Shown piece by piece: positions 9,993 through 21,900 of a stretch of DNA of 64,000 nucleotides. Both the position numbers and the translations under genes were made by a program. The number at the start of each line of letters is the position of its first letter. The stretch's first letter is position 1. Source of the stretch: Ctenosaura bakeri (Eukaryota > Chordata > Lepidosauria > Squamata > Iguanidae); assembly GCA_948474755.1 (NCBI GenBank), contig CAOLHI010004286.1, positions 61,657-125,656 of the forward strand, read 5' to 3'. The notes under the pieces were generated by a model. It made no database searches. It saw nothing but the letters and a program-made list of their open reading frames with translations, and was not told where the DNA came from.

Positions 9993-12900
9993 ACTATAGT
10001 CTCCAATATAAAAAGGAAAGATAGTAGGAGAAGGAATTTGGGGGTAACCCATAAGAGTACACTGAAACAACCATATTATCTATGTCCTTTATAACTTCCA
10101 AAGTGCATGTAAAACTGTAGTTTCACAAAACATGTGAAACTACATGTCTAGTCTTGTAGTAAGTCTGCTGGCACTAGACCAGACTGAGGTTTTGGATAAG
10201 GAGAGGATTCATTGGAAAGCTGTAGCCTGGCCTTTTGCTGATACTTTACATAGGAGGTTCGAAATGTCACTATTATATATTTTTAATATGGTATACTTGG
10301 TGCAAGGAGGTCATACAAATAATATAAGCAGACCTCTATGGTTGCTCCTAAGCTGTGGGTTCTTTAGTAGAGAAATCTACCTTTTTGACTCTGTGTCATT
10401 GGTAGACTCTGTCTCTCATTGTGCTACAGCTCCGGTGGTTTTTCTTGGAATTGGAATGCTTGCTCCAGTACAATAGTATCTAGAGGTCTACTGTTTATCC
10501 ACCTGTGCTCTGTAACCCAGAGGCATATCTAGGGTGAGGCAACTAGGGCATGAGCCCCAGGCACCAATGCCAGGAGGGTGCAAAAAAAGCAGAAACCTCT
10601 CCACCTTCCTGCCCAGACCTGGGCTGCTGATGCCCCCTACCCCCCCCCGGGATCTTCCTGGCTTGGTGCGGATGGCAGCAGCAGCCCTCCTGCCCACTCC
10701 CCCACCTCCAGCCCACCATGGCTCTGCCCCCACCCCCACTGGGGTCCTTCCTGGCCTGGTGTGGAGGGCAGTGGCAGCAGCACCTAAGGCGCAACTTTCA
10801 CACTTGCTCTAGGCACTGGTGAGCCTAGATACGCCACTGCTGTAGCCTTCTGCTGCCAACTTGAAGCTTTCTGTTGGAAAAGATTTTTGTGTGTAGGACA
10901 CTGATTTACTCTTCTTTCTGAATATCCTGATAATTATGTAGTGTAAGATCACTTTCTGTGTAATTCTTCCACAGAATGTTAAATTTCTTTTTAAAAGTGG
11001 TTCTTTTTCCACATTGTTTGTTTGTAATGTATTTAAAACCTTTAAACCACATTTGGACACTTCATTTGAAATGCATAGTTTATATGACTTACATTAAGAA
11101 ATAAGATATTAGTCATAGTATACACTTAAGGTTTAAATCACGTGCTTAGTTTTTAAGGTGTGTCTGTGATGAGAGAATGTACTCTTTTGCTTATCTGATA
11201 ATGTGCTTGTAAAAAGCACAATGCAAGCACATGCAAGTATATGTGATTTTGAATTTGATAGGTATACACCAAATTGTATACAAATTATTTCCATCTGTTG
11301 GAGATCTCTGAGATCCAAAATTGTAATGGAAAATTTGAATCTCCCTTTCTTGTGAAAGAATCCTATTTCTGGATAAATGTGCATTGTTCCAGTCACATAA
11401 AGTATTTTTCAGAATAGAGCTTATTTTAGCTAGGCATTTGAAAATGTTGGCCCTACAACTGAAAGCTGTATGAGTGTAATGACCATATCATAGTTTGGCA
11501 TCTGGGTCCAGGCCTCAGGTATCTGTTTCTCCCTTCAGATTTTTCTTCGTGTATTCTGATTGCCTCTCTGATTACCTGTTTGCACTAAATCTTTCCTTGC
11601 TATTATATCTGTACCAGCCAAACAGTAGTTGCTCTGCAAACCATAATGGTCTGTTTAGTTTCTGCGCTCCGAAATGACTACATTGTTAAATGACATTCTA
11701 GAGATCATGAGTAGAACATATGCTCTCCTGTCCCTCCTTTCTTCCCTAGCAACAACAATCCTCTATGCTGCTATTCTGCTGTGCATATTCCAGATAATAG
11801 CTGCTGAGGTTTGCTAGCTGGGGGCCATCTGTTGTCCATCAGAGATTATGACAGAAAGTATTACAGTGATAACATCTTCTGTCCTTTAAGCTGCATTGTT
11901 TCAACATTTGACAGTACTTGAAGCAGGTCTTGAGAAATGTAGGCAAAGCTATTTTATTGTCTTCTGTCACCTCTCCACACACAGTTTGTTCAGGTTCTGC
12001 TTTGATTTAAATGCTCATGTCAACAGGATCAAAGGAAAACTTGGAAGGAAGCTAGAGGAGGCTGCCATGATAAAACCTTCATCAGTTTCTAAATTTCTGC
12101 GTGTGCTGTTTACTCCATGACTTTATTTTTAAGATTCCCAAGAGTTTCTCTGGTGCTTTATGTTTATCTGTGTGCCTGGAACTATTGGGCTGGATCACAG
12201 ATAAAAGTTCCTGACACGCGCCCTTTCCGCACATTACCTGCTCGCGGAGGTGGGGGGTGCCATTCACGCAAGCAGCCTCTTGCGCGAGGCACCCGCATCG
12301 CTCCTCCCGGAGCTGGGTTGCTAGTCACGCAGCCGTCGCACAAACGCCCTGCCCCTTCCTTCCGCAGTGCAGCCTGGGAGCTGTAGGCTGCACTGGGGGA
12401 GGAAGCATGACCAGCCCAGCTCGCCCGATGCACCACACAGCAGGTAAGTGTGCGTGGGCCCCGGGAGCATTGCGCGACTGCACACCATTTTTGGCTTAAA
12501 GCCGAAAATAAAAAGGTGCGCGTCCACTCTGCATCTGGCTCTTGAGCGTCGCATAAATGGAAGTGCATCGTACAGACCGCCACTCCCATTTACACGACGC
12601 TCAAGGGGCTGTCTCGCAACAGAAACTGCGTGCGAAAAGGGCTACAGGCAAAAATGAGCATTGGACTTGTATGCTCCCATCTTGCCTCCTCCCTTCTTAT
12701 GTCATCATCAGTGTTTTGATCCTGCTTGTTCCCATCATAGCTATATAGAGAGACTGCTGAGGGTGAGAACCATTCCATCGTATAAACACTTTCTGCAGGT
12801 TTTTCTTCTTCTGTGTCTGTGGAATTCTATACCTATCCAAGAGTCCTTTAATCTGACTTGTCTCTGCTTGTACAAATTATTTAAAGCTTCCTCGAGGCCT

Positions 12901-15900
12901 GATAGTTTAGACTTAAGCATGAGGTGGAATATGATCATTGCAGACAATCAAGAACTATAGAATGTTATTAAAGGTACAGCCAGCATGATGTAGCGTTTTA
13001 AGTGCTGTATTTCAAATCTGGGGATTAGAGTTCAAATTGCCACTTGGCCATGGAAACCTACTGGGTAACCTAGGGCAAGTCACACTCTCTCATCTTCAGA
13101 GAAAGACAAAGGCAAATCTTGAACAAATCTTGCCAAGAAAACGATGTGCTAGGTTTGCCTCAGTCACCATAAGTTAGAAATAACTTGAAGGAATGCAACA
13201 ACAACAAGAATGTTCTGAAGAATAGATTAGTGTTAGTTAATTTGGGATTTCAGAATTTTTTTAGGACAGTTTCTAAATACAATAAGAGAAACAGTTACTG
13301 TCCCAGGTTCTTTTAATACCATTGTTTTATATCATACCAATCAAATGCACTAAATATGCATCAAGCAAGTGTAAATTTACTCTCCAGCATCAGTAAACTA
13401 GATTTATAATACTCATCACCTTTTATTTCTGTTTTAACTATGCATCTACCCTTTATTCTGACTCTAGTAGCCATCCCCCTTTTAACTTCTCAGCTGAATT
13501 CTGGTTGAACTCTTGGTCAATTGTCAGAACAGAAAGCTTTAAAAAAAGAAACTGGGCAGAACTGCAGGCAAATTAGAGTGGATTTAACTGCCCCCCCTTC
13601 CCCAGCAGGAGTCCTAAAGTGAGAATTTCTCTGTTTTCAGAATCTGTCACCAAGCAGCCATCACCATACAAACTTACAACACATAGTATAAATAGACGAT
13701 TCTCCAGTGTTCAGCAGGGGGGTTAATACTGGCTTTTTACTAAGTTAAACAAATGTTGGCTTTTGGTCCTTCCTCTGCCAGCCACAGTGGGTTGCCAAAA
13801 TTATTGGCAGGCTAGTAACTTCATTACTTTTCAGTGCTAGAAAACAAACTGCTGTTTACCCCCTATCAAATCCACAAAGTTTCTGCTACGGTAAATTAAC
13901 TGTTTATAATAAATGTATTTGTGTATGGTTGACTAAATGATGTGTCAAAACACTGAAATCTGGAAAGTTACTTACAGGTTGCAACCTCTAAACATACCTA
14001 CCCCCCACCCTGCTTCAAGTTGTATTAAGAGAAGGGCTGCTTCAGAGTTGTGAATGTAATGCTACACAAGCTGCCTGTGAAGACCTGTGGTTTATTCATA
14101 CTTGGCAAATATAGTGCTATATTCCACTTTAAGTATCACGGCAGTGCCTGAGGAATCCTAGGGTCTGTAGCTTGATGCAGCACTAGAACTCTCTGGCTAA
14201 AAATTCTAAATGCCATTTCCTAAACCACCAGTCCCAGGGTTCCATAGGATGGAACCATGGCAGTTAAAGCCATCATGCTCCTATAATTATGTACACTCCT
14301 GCCACCACATTTTCTGGTTTGACCTTCATGAAATTAAGTATTGTGAGGTGCCCGCTTGCCTTTCCCCCCATTCTCCCCCTCCCATTCCCTGGCCTTTTGG
14401 TCAGATGTACTACCTTGGCAAAAGGCAAGCAAATGGGAGGGAAAAAGGTTTGCGGGCATGCAAGACTTTCCCCCTTAACTCTCCATCTTGTTGCCTCATA
14501 GGTGCACAGAAAGAAGGCAGTGCATGCAGGTGAAATGCAGGAGAATGCAGGGAGAAAAGTTTTCCCTCCCTCCAGTCTTGTGCCTGTGCCTGTGCAGGTG
14601 CACAGAAAGAACACGGGATGTGCCGATGGCAGGCAGGAGAGTGCAGGGGAAAATAAATTCCCTCCCTTCCGCTCTCCTGCCCCTTGCCCACACTGGCACA
14701 TGAAAGAAGGAAGCCTGCGCTGGCGTTGGCAGGCAAGAAAGTGCAGGGGAAAGACAGCTCCTTGTCTCCCCTCTCCTCCCCCTCACCCATGCAGGTGTGC
14801 AGAAATAAAGAAGCTTCTTGTTGGCAGGCAGGAGAGCGCATAGGGAAAGACCTTCCCTCTCCTCCACTCTCCTGGACCTTTTATTTATTGTGATTCTTCC
14901 AGCACAGGATCAGAGGCAAACTAATTCAGATAGGGAAATATGATTGCTCCTTTATTTGGGGAGTACTTTTGCTCCTCTGATCTTTTTAAGTTTTTGAACA
15001 AAACCTGTGTTCTTAACCTGAATAGATAATCATAAATATATGAAAACACAGAGGTAGGAGAGAAAACATTCTATCACAGCATGGTTAGCTTGAATTAGAA
15101 TAGCTCTTAGAAGGTTTAGAACAGTAGCTTAATTTGTCAGATCAGAGGAAAGCAAGTGTGGGGCACCGTGGAAGTTGTTGTTTTGGCTCCTTCCCTGTTT
15201 CGTGAATCCTCAGTGGAGCAAAGGAGAGATAAGAAGGAACTGCAGTTCTAGTCCTCGTCCTTTCATATCAGTACCAACGCAGAGAACAAACAGCATGTTT
15301 ACAAAACTCTTGCTGGCCAGGGCTGTATACATGTTGTACAGTGGCGATAAGAAGGGAAACAGCAGGGAGAAAGTGAAAACATGAAAATCTTGTCAATTCT
15401 GTGCCATCTTCTGTAAAGATCTGTAGGAATTAAGGGCCAAATTAACTGCCTTTTTGCATATAGCCGGAAGGTTTTTAAAAGTTCAAATTGCATTAATTTC
15501 AGGTTTAAGACTGATAATTAACAGGATCATAGCAAGCAGGGAGAGGGAATTTTATCTTCTTCTCCCCTTCACCAGAGTGAGGAATATCCTGGGGTTTATT
15601 CTGGAGTTTGTAGTTTACTGAGGCCAAAGAACTCTCTGGCTGAGAATTCTTAAACGCCCCTCCTTAAACTACAAATCCCAGGATTCCATAGGATGTTGAA
15701 AGTGGAATAATAGCACTATGACAGTGCAGTGTGGAAATGGGTTATGTTGTGTATGTCACTTTAATTTTTCTTACATACTCCTCCCAAAAGTTTTCTGGCA
15801 TCCTTATGGATGGTAGGCCTCACTTCCATTGCAATCGGCCTGAGGCCCAAGATTCCAAAGGCCCCTCCCTACTGCCAGTCCCAGGATTCCATGGAATCTT

Positions 15901-18900
15901 CACAGCCAGCCAATCATACGAGGTCTTCTCGCCTCACACAGCCAATCATATGCTGACGCAGACAAACAGATAAACATGCAGACAAACATTGACTTTTATA
16001 TAGTAGATGATTCTTTGACTATTGTCATTATACACAGACTGTACTCTTATGCGCACATTATTGTGAGAGAACCTCAGTGAACTACAAACAAGCATCAATA
16101 ACTATGCAGAAAATAACACTTTGAAACCCATCTTTTATTTTATTTATAGTTTTCATTTCAGTATTAGTGTATTTTTGAGTTTTGTTAGTATTATTTTCAG
16201 GTTAATTTTCCTAATTAAAGCCCATTGCTTCATTTGGATCTTTCAGTTAAAGTTTTGTGAACTTCAAAAAATAAAGTTTGAGTTGATGTAAGCTTTTCAG
16301 CTCTCTCATATCTTCGTATGTCCCTTGGTTATATGTGATACATTCAAACATTCACATGAAATCTACTTGGCTAATGTGCAGATTAAAACAGATATCTAAA
16401 GGTGTTCTGCATTTTGCAACATTTGGAAGTGCTTCTGTTTAGGAGAGTAGAATGAAACTTAAGAGGTAAATTTTCTCCATCCATTTTGCCTCCCAGTCCT
16501 TCACATCTCAGAGTGAGCATACACTGCATTTGGAAATCTAGAGTTTAATTTGAGCATCTGAGGGAATAGACTAACAAGTGATAATTTCTTTTGTCATCAG
16601 GCATCTCTCACCCTTCTAGTAGTCAAAACAGTACTCCTCTCCCTTCTTAATCTGTGAAGCAGCACTTCCACTAAAGTCCTGTTGATTGTTTAGTGTCGTA
16701 TACCTTCAAGTCATCTCTCACTTGAGGTGACCCCAAAGGCATCAGATCCCTCTGATCTTGGGAGCAGAGCAGGTTGAGCAGGATGGAAGTCAGTGAGTAC
16801 CAGGTGCTGTAAGTTATATTTCAGAGGAAAGAACTGGCAAAACCACCTTATGATTATTCCTTACCTCAGAAAATTCATGGAGTTGCCTAAGTTGACAAGT
16901 GACTTCACAGTACATGTATGTACACACAACGGGAACCTATCACAGGGTTTTCTTGGCAGAATTTGTTCAAAGTGGGATTTCCCTTACCTTCCTCTGAGGC
17001 TGAGAGAGTGTGACTCCCTCAGTAAGCGTCTGTGTCTGAGTGGAGATTCAACCCTTGATCTCCCAGTGTCCTAATCCATTACAGAAATCACTATACAACA
17101 CTGGTTCTCCAAACCATTCATACCAATATGCTATTGTGTTTTTCACATCTTTTACAAGGCACTAGTTAACAGTTCCATTGAGACAGTCTTAATAAGTGCA
17201 ACTAGACTGAAATGATACCATTTATATTTCCAAGCTTTTGTGACAGTAGGTGAAAGCTGGCTAAAATATCTTTTGTTACTGTCTCTTTTTCTTTTCTTTT
17301 ATTGCAGAACAAATTACTCCTTGTTTGTTTTGCTTCATTGCAAGACTTTGGCTATCTGTCCTTGTGTCTTCTCTGTTTAGCTCAAAGTCTATACAAGTTA
17401 TCATGCTAGTTAGGTGCTGTTTGCTATTATTTGAGTTGCATTCAGTGCTTGGAATGCTGTAATTGCTGCATGAACTGTGAAAACTGGACTTTGGTTTTTA
17501 ATTAACTATTCCTAGGGTAGATTAAAGACTGATTCAGTGAACATTAGTGAAGAGATCTGTCAGATTATTTAGCAAACCGTAACGTGTTCTAGGCACTAAA
17601 TGTTAATGGTTGCAGTGTTAGGGATTCCTTAATGGCAGTTTTTGTTTTTTCACTTTCCTGTAGGATGTTTTTTTTTTTTAACCATCATAAATGTGTAATT
17701 ACTGCTTGTTATGATATTCATACGTTGTCTTGAGGCATACTTTATTTTCTAGGACTTCACTTTCTGTGTCACTGAATGCAATATGCTTTCGGTTTGAGGA
17801 ATATTCAGTGCTTTGTTCAAGTAGTACGAGCATACCTCTATTAGCAAAGCTTCTGAAAAAGAAGCTCCTTTTTTACAAAATCTTTTACACCTGTCCATCC
17901 CACTTTTCTTCTCTCTAAAGCTGTATGCTTTGTAGCAGCATCAGTATTAGGAGGATGGTGAAGGAGGGCTGGGAAAACACAGACTTTCAGTGTCAGGTTG
18001 GAGCAGCATGTCTGTAGTAAGCAATGCAATAAAGTTTGAACTTGGAAAGAATTGGAGTCTGCTCTAGCTGATCCTACTGAAGCAGTATGTGCCTGCCTAC
18101 AACAGTTAAGTTAAATAGCAGCTGCCTCCAGAATCACTTACTGAGCATATGTGAACAGCAGAATGGAGAGAAAAGGAGACAGCAGATGAACCTCCCTCAC
18201 CAGTTACACCCAGTATATTAAAAAGCATAGATCTACGTTTGGCTGCAAAATGGAAACGATCAGGAAATTGGAGACCCGTGAAAGGAAAAAAATGTCATTC
18301 TTGGATGCTGCTTGGAAGAAGCTTTCAAGTAGTCTCCAGAAGATTCAAAATGTTTTCGTTTGCTTATCAAGGCCTACCTGACCTTTCACATGTGTATGTT
18401 GTTGATTTTGAACAAAATAGTTGCTGAAACAACATGAACGGCTCTCCTTCTTTTGTGAACTTATTCCTATTGGTTCCATGTTTCTTTCTGCCTCTGGTAC
18501 CAAATTGTTTTATTAAAGAAGTAATTCTCAGGAACATCTCTTTTGTTAGCCGAGGTATACCTGTACATCCATTGATGCTGGGAAGCTCCTGTTCATAAAC
18601 ATCAGTAGCGTTTTCCAAGCGACAGGATTAACTGCATGGGATACCTGTCCCTCTAGCTTTACCTCCAATTGTCTCTTTCAGGGTTCACACATTTTATGAA
18701 CTTTGATTAAGTACACACAAACTTTCTAGCTGTGTCTAGAATGCCAAAGTAAAACATCAGTTTTTTTCAAAATAAATCTTATATTTTAAGAAAAACCACT
18801 AGTGTTTACCATTGCTTTAATAGTTGATTTTGCCATTGCTTTAATGGTGTAATAGTTGAAGGCTAAAGTGTATGTTATGAAAACTGACTGTTGTAATATT

Positions 18901-21900
18901 TTGGGATATACTCCCAATCCACTTTTAAGTCATGGGATACTGACATTAATGATGTTAGAATAACAGCAATTAAGCATGTTTCATAAGACTTTATAAACTC
19001 ATAGCTTTCCCATGTGAAAAAGAAAGATACAAGTAGTAGATCTAATTGTTTTCAGTTTCATAATGCAAGCTTAGACAGACAACAAAGAAACTGTTATCAG
19101 CACCTTTCAGTTGCCTCTCCCCTTTTAAGTTTGTCCCTGAAGTCCTAAACACTGGTGGAGACAACCAAACTGTACCCTTAGAGTCTCAGGCCAAGATCCC
19201 TGGACTGTGTGCTCAGTGCAGACTTGTGCTTCTTGGACAGGAGTTCTTCATGGCAAATGGCAAATGAGTTTTGAAACTATGGGGTGGGGCAGGGCAGTAA
19301 TTGTGAAAAGTGCTATATAATGCTGCATTACAAAGCATTCTGTTTTTTAAAAAATTCCACTGGGCTACCATTGATCTTAGAAGCCCACTGAGTTGAGTGA
19401 CATTTCCACTCAGGTAAATGTGTTTAGGATTTTAACCGGTGGCCAGGGTCCAAACAAACTGAATACATCTGAGCACACATCTGTTGGATTGCTACAAAAA
19501 AGGTGGGTTTTTTAAAATTAGCATTTCTTATTTAGATTGCAGTATTCAAGAACTTGCATTTGTGGCATAATAAAATTTATAAACTCTCCGTATTAGGTTG
19601 GAAAGAGATCTGCAAATTTTGGTTGGTCTCGGTGGTCAACCCAAAAACTCTGGCTTCCAGGGCAATTGTCCTCCCCCAGGGTGTGAGATCTTATCCCTTA
19701 TCTTGTATTAAATCTCAAAAATGAGGTGAGAAACAATCTTTTGCTTCCATTTGTAGCTCTAGGCCTGGAATGAAGATGGAGATGGAGGTAGAATTTAGAA
19801 AAGAGAAAACTAATGGTTTTATCACACACTTACAGCAGGGTATGCATAAGTGTGTTACTCTTCTTTTGTTCTCCTACTGGGAGATCATTTGGAAAGTTTT
19901 CTTTTACAGAAGAAGTCATTAACAGATTAATCTGTTAATGACATTTATATAAGAAATGCTTTCTGAACAGTCTCCTACCAGGAGGAAAACAGAAGAGGAA
20001 TGACTTCATGTGATAGGTCAAAGAGGCTGTCAGTGTCCTGTTGTCTCTGGTGTGGTGAACCAGGTGGTCCAACTTCCTTTCAGGCATGCTGTTTCCTCTC
20101 CTAGATCTGTTGTGCATTGTGACTACAGATGCCTCCACGACTGCTTGAGGAGCTCACTACAACTATGTCACAGAACAAGGGAGCTGGTCATCCCAAGAAT
20201 TCAGGCTTCACATCAATGCTTTAGAACTTCTGGCAGTAATAAAAGCTTTCTGAGCCTTCAAATGCAAGTTGAAGAGAAGAGTCATCCAGTTCACATTGGA
20301 CAATACCACTATAGTTTGCTACATAAACAAGGAGGTGCTTACTTCACATTGTTGCTTGATTTCACTACAACTCAGTGGAGCTGGTGTGTTCAGAGGCTAT
20401 CTACCTTTGGCAGTGCACCTAGCAGGGACAGAGAACATGCTGGCAGATCTGTTCAGCCATGCCTGCATTCTCCGGTACAAGCAGACTCTGTCTGATGAGG
20501 CGTTTCACCTTTTGACATCCAAGTGTGGATGTCACAAACCTCTTTGCTTCTCCTGTCAATGCCAAACTCCCCCAGTTCTGTTCCAGGGCAGGAAGAAGAC
20601 ATGGATCTCTTAGCACAGTGCCTTTCTGCAGAGATTGTCCAGATCTCTGATGTATCTGTTTCCTTCCTTTCCTTTGTTAGCAAAGGTGGTAGTGAAACTC
20701 ATCAGAGACATATCCAATGTGATCCTGATCACATCGTACAAGCCTAGGCAACCACTGTTCCCACTACTACATATGTCCAGGGGCAGTTCCATGCCTCTTC
20801 CTCGCATGACAGACCTGCTATCACATTTTCATGGGCAATTTCTCCATCCCGACCTCAAAATGTTATGGCTCACATTGTGGAGGATAACATCATAATTTCA
20901 TACAGGCGCATGGCTATTCTGTTGGCTACCACAAAGGACACCACTAAGAGATCCTATGGTTATAAGTGGAAGATGTTCTTCTGTTCTTTTGCAACATCTA
21001 AGGTGGAGCCTACTTCTCCTGTGGCAGTACCCACTGTTCTACATTGCTGCTACATCTGCATGAACAAGGACTGGCATTTTCTTCTCTTAAAGTCTACCTT
21101 GCTGCAGTTGTGGCTCTCCAACTTTGACCACTCTTTTCTTGGATTCTGTAGTTAAAAGATTCCTCAAAGGACTAGCACACCTTTACCCATCAGTGGCTCT
21201 GCCTACTCCACCTTGGTTGCTGTCCCTAATCCTTTCACATCTTATACACAAGCCCGTTGAGCCACTTGGTTCTTCTGATGAATATCTGCTTACCTTAAAG
21301 ATAGCATTTGTCATAACTATTACCCCAGCAAGAAGAGCGAGTGAACTCAGGTGAACTGTTTCTTGTTTTCCAATGAGACAAAATGGTCCTGTACCCAGAT
21401 ATCTCCTTTCTTCCTAAAGTAGTCTCACAGTTCCATCTGAGCCAAGATACTGTCCTTCCTAGTTTCTATCCACAATCATCATCGCCCTTGGAAAGATCTC
21501 TACACTGTCTTGATATTTGGCAAGTCCTGGTCTTTTTAGTTCAGTGGACAGTGGTGTTTTGTCATTCTTAGTAGACTGTTTGTCTGCTACAGTGGACCTA
21601 AGAAGGGACTACAAGTGTCTTTGCAATGACTCTCCAGATGGGTCATACACACTATAAGACTTGCCCGTGAGCTGCCCAAGCAACCTGCCTCAGGAGCTTG
21701 AGGGCATATTGTATCAGGGTAGTGGCTTCCTCAGGAGCACTACTCTTCCTTGGTGCTGTTTTTGTTCTCTTTTCCATGCTTCAGGTTTTGTTCCCTCTTT
21801 TTAATTGTTTGATATAGTCTGTAGACTGATTCAATAAAGATTTGATACTGAGACTACTCTTCCGTGGTTTAAAGCTGCTTAAAATCATAGCTATCCACAC

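Noticed and set aside
9948..9993. Short direct repeats as a CRISPR array
   Set aside because: A tetranucleotide microsatellite without spacers in a vertebrate genome.
14273..14867. Cysteine-rich ORFs on the minus strand
   Set aside because: They follow the 97-base tandem repeat period and appear in several frames at once, as expected of a repeat.
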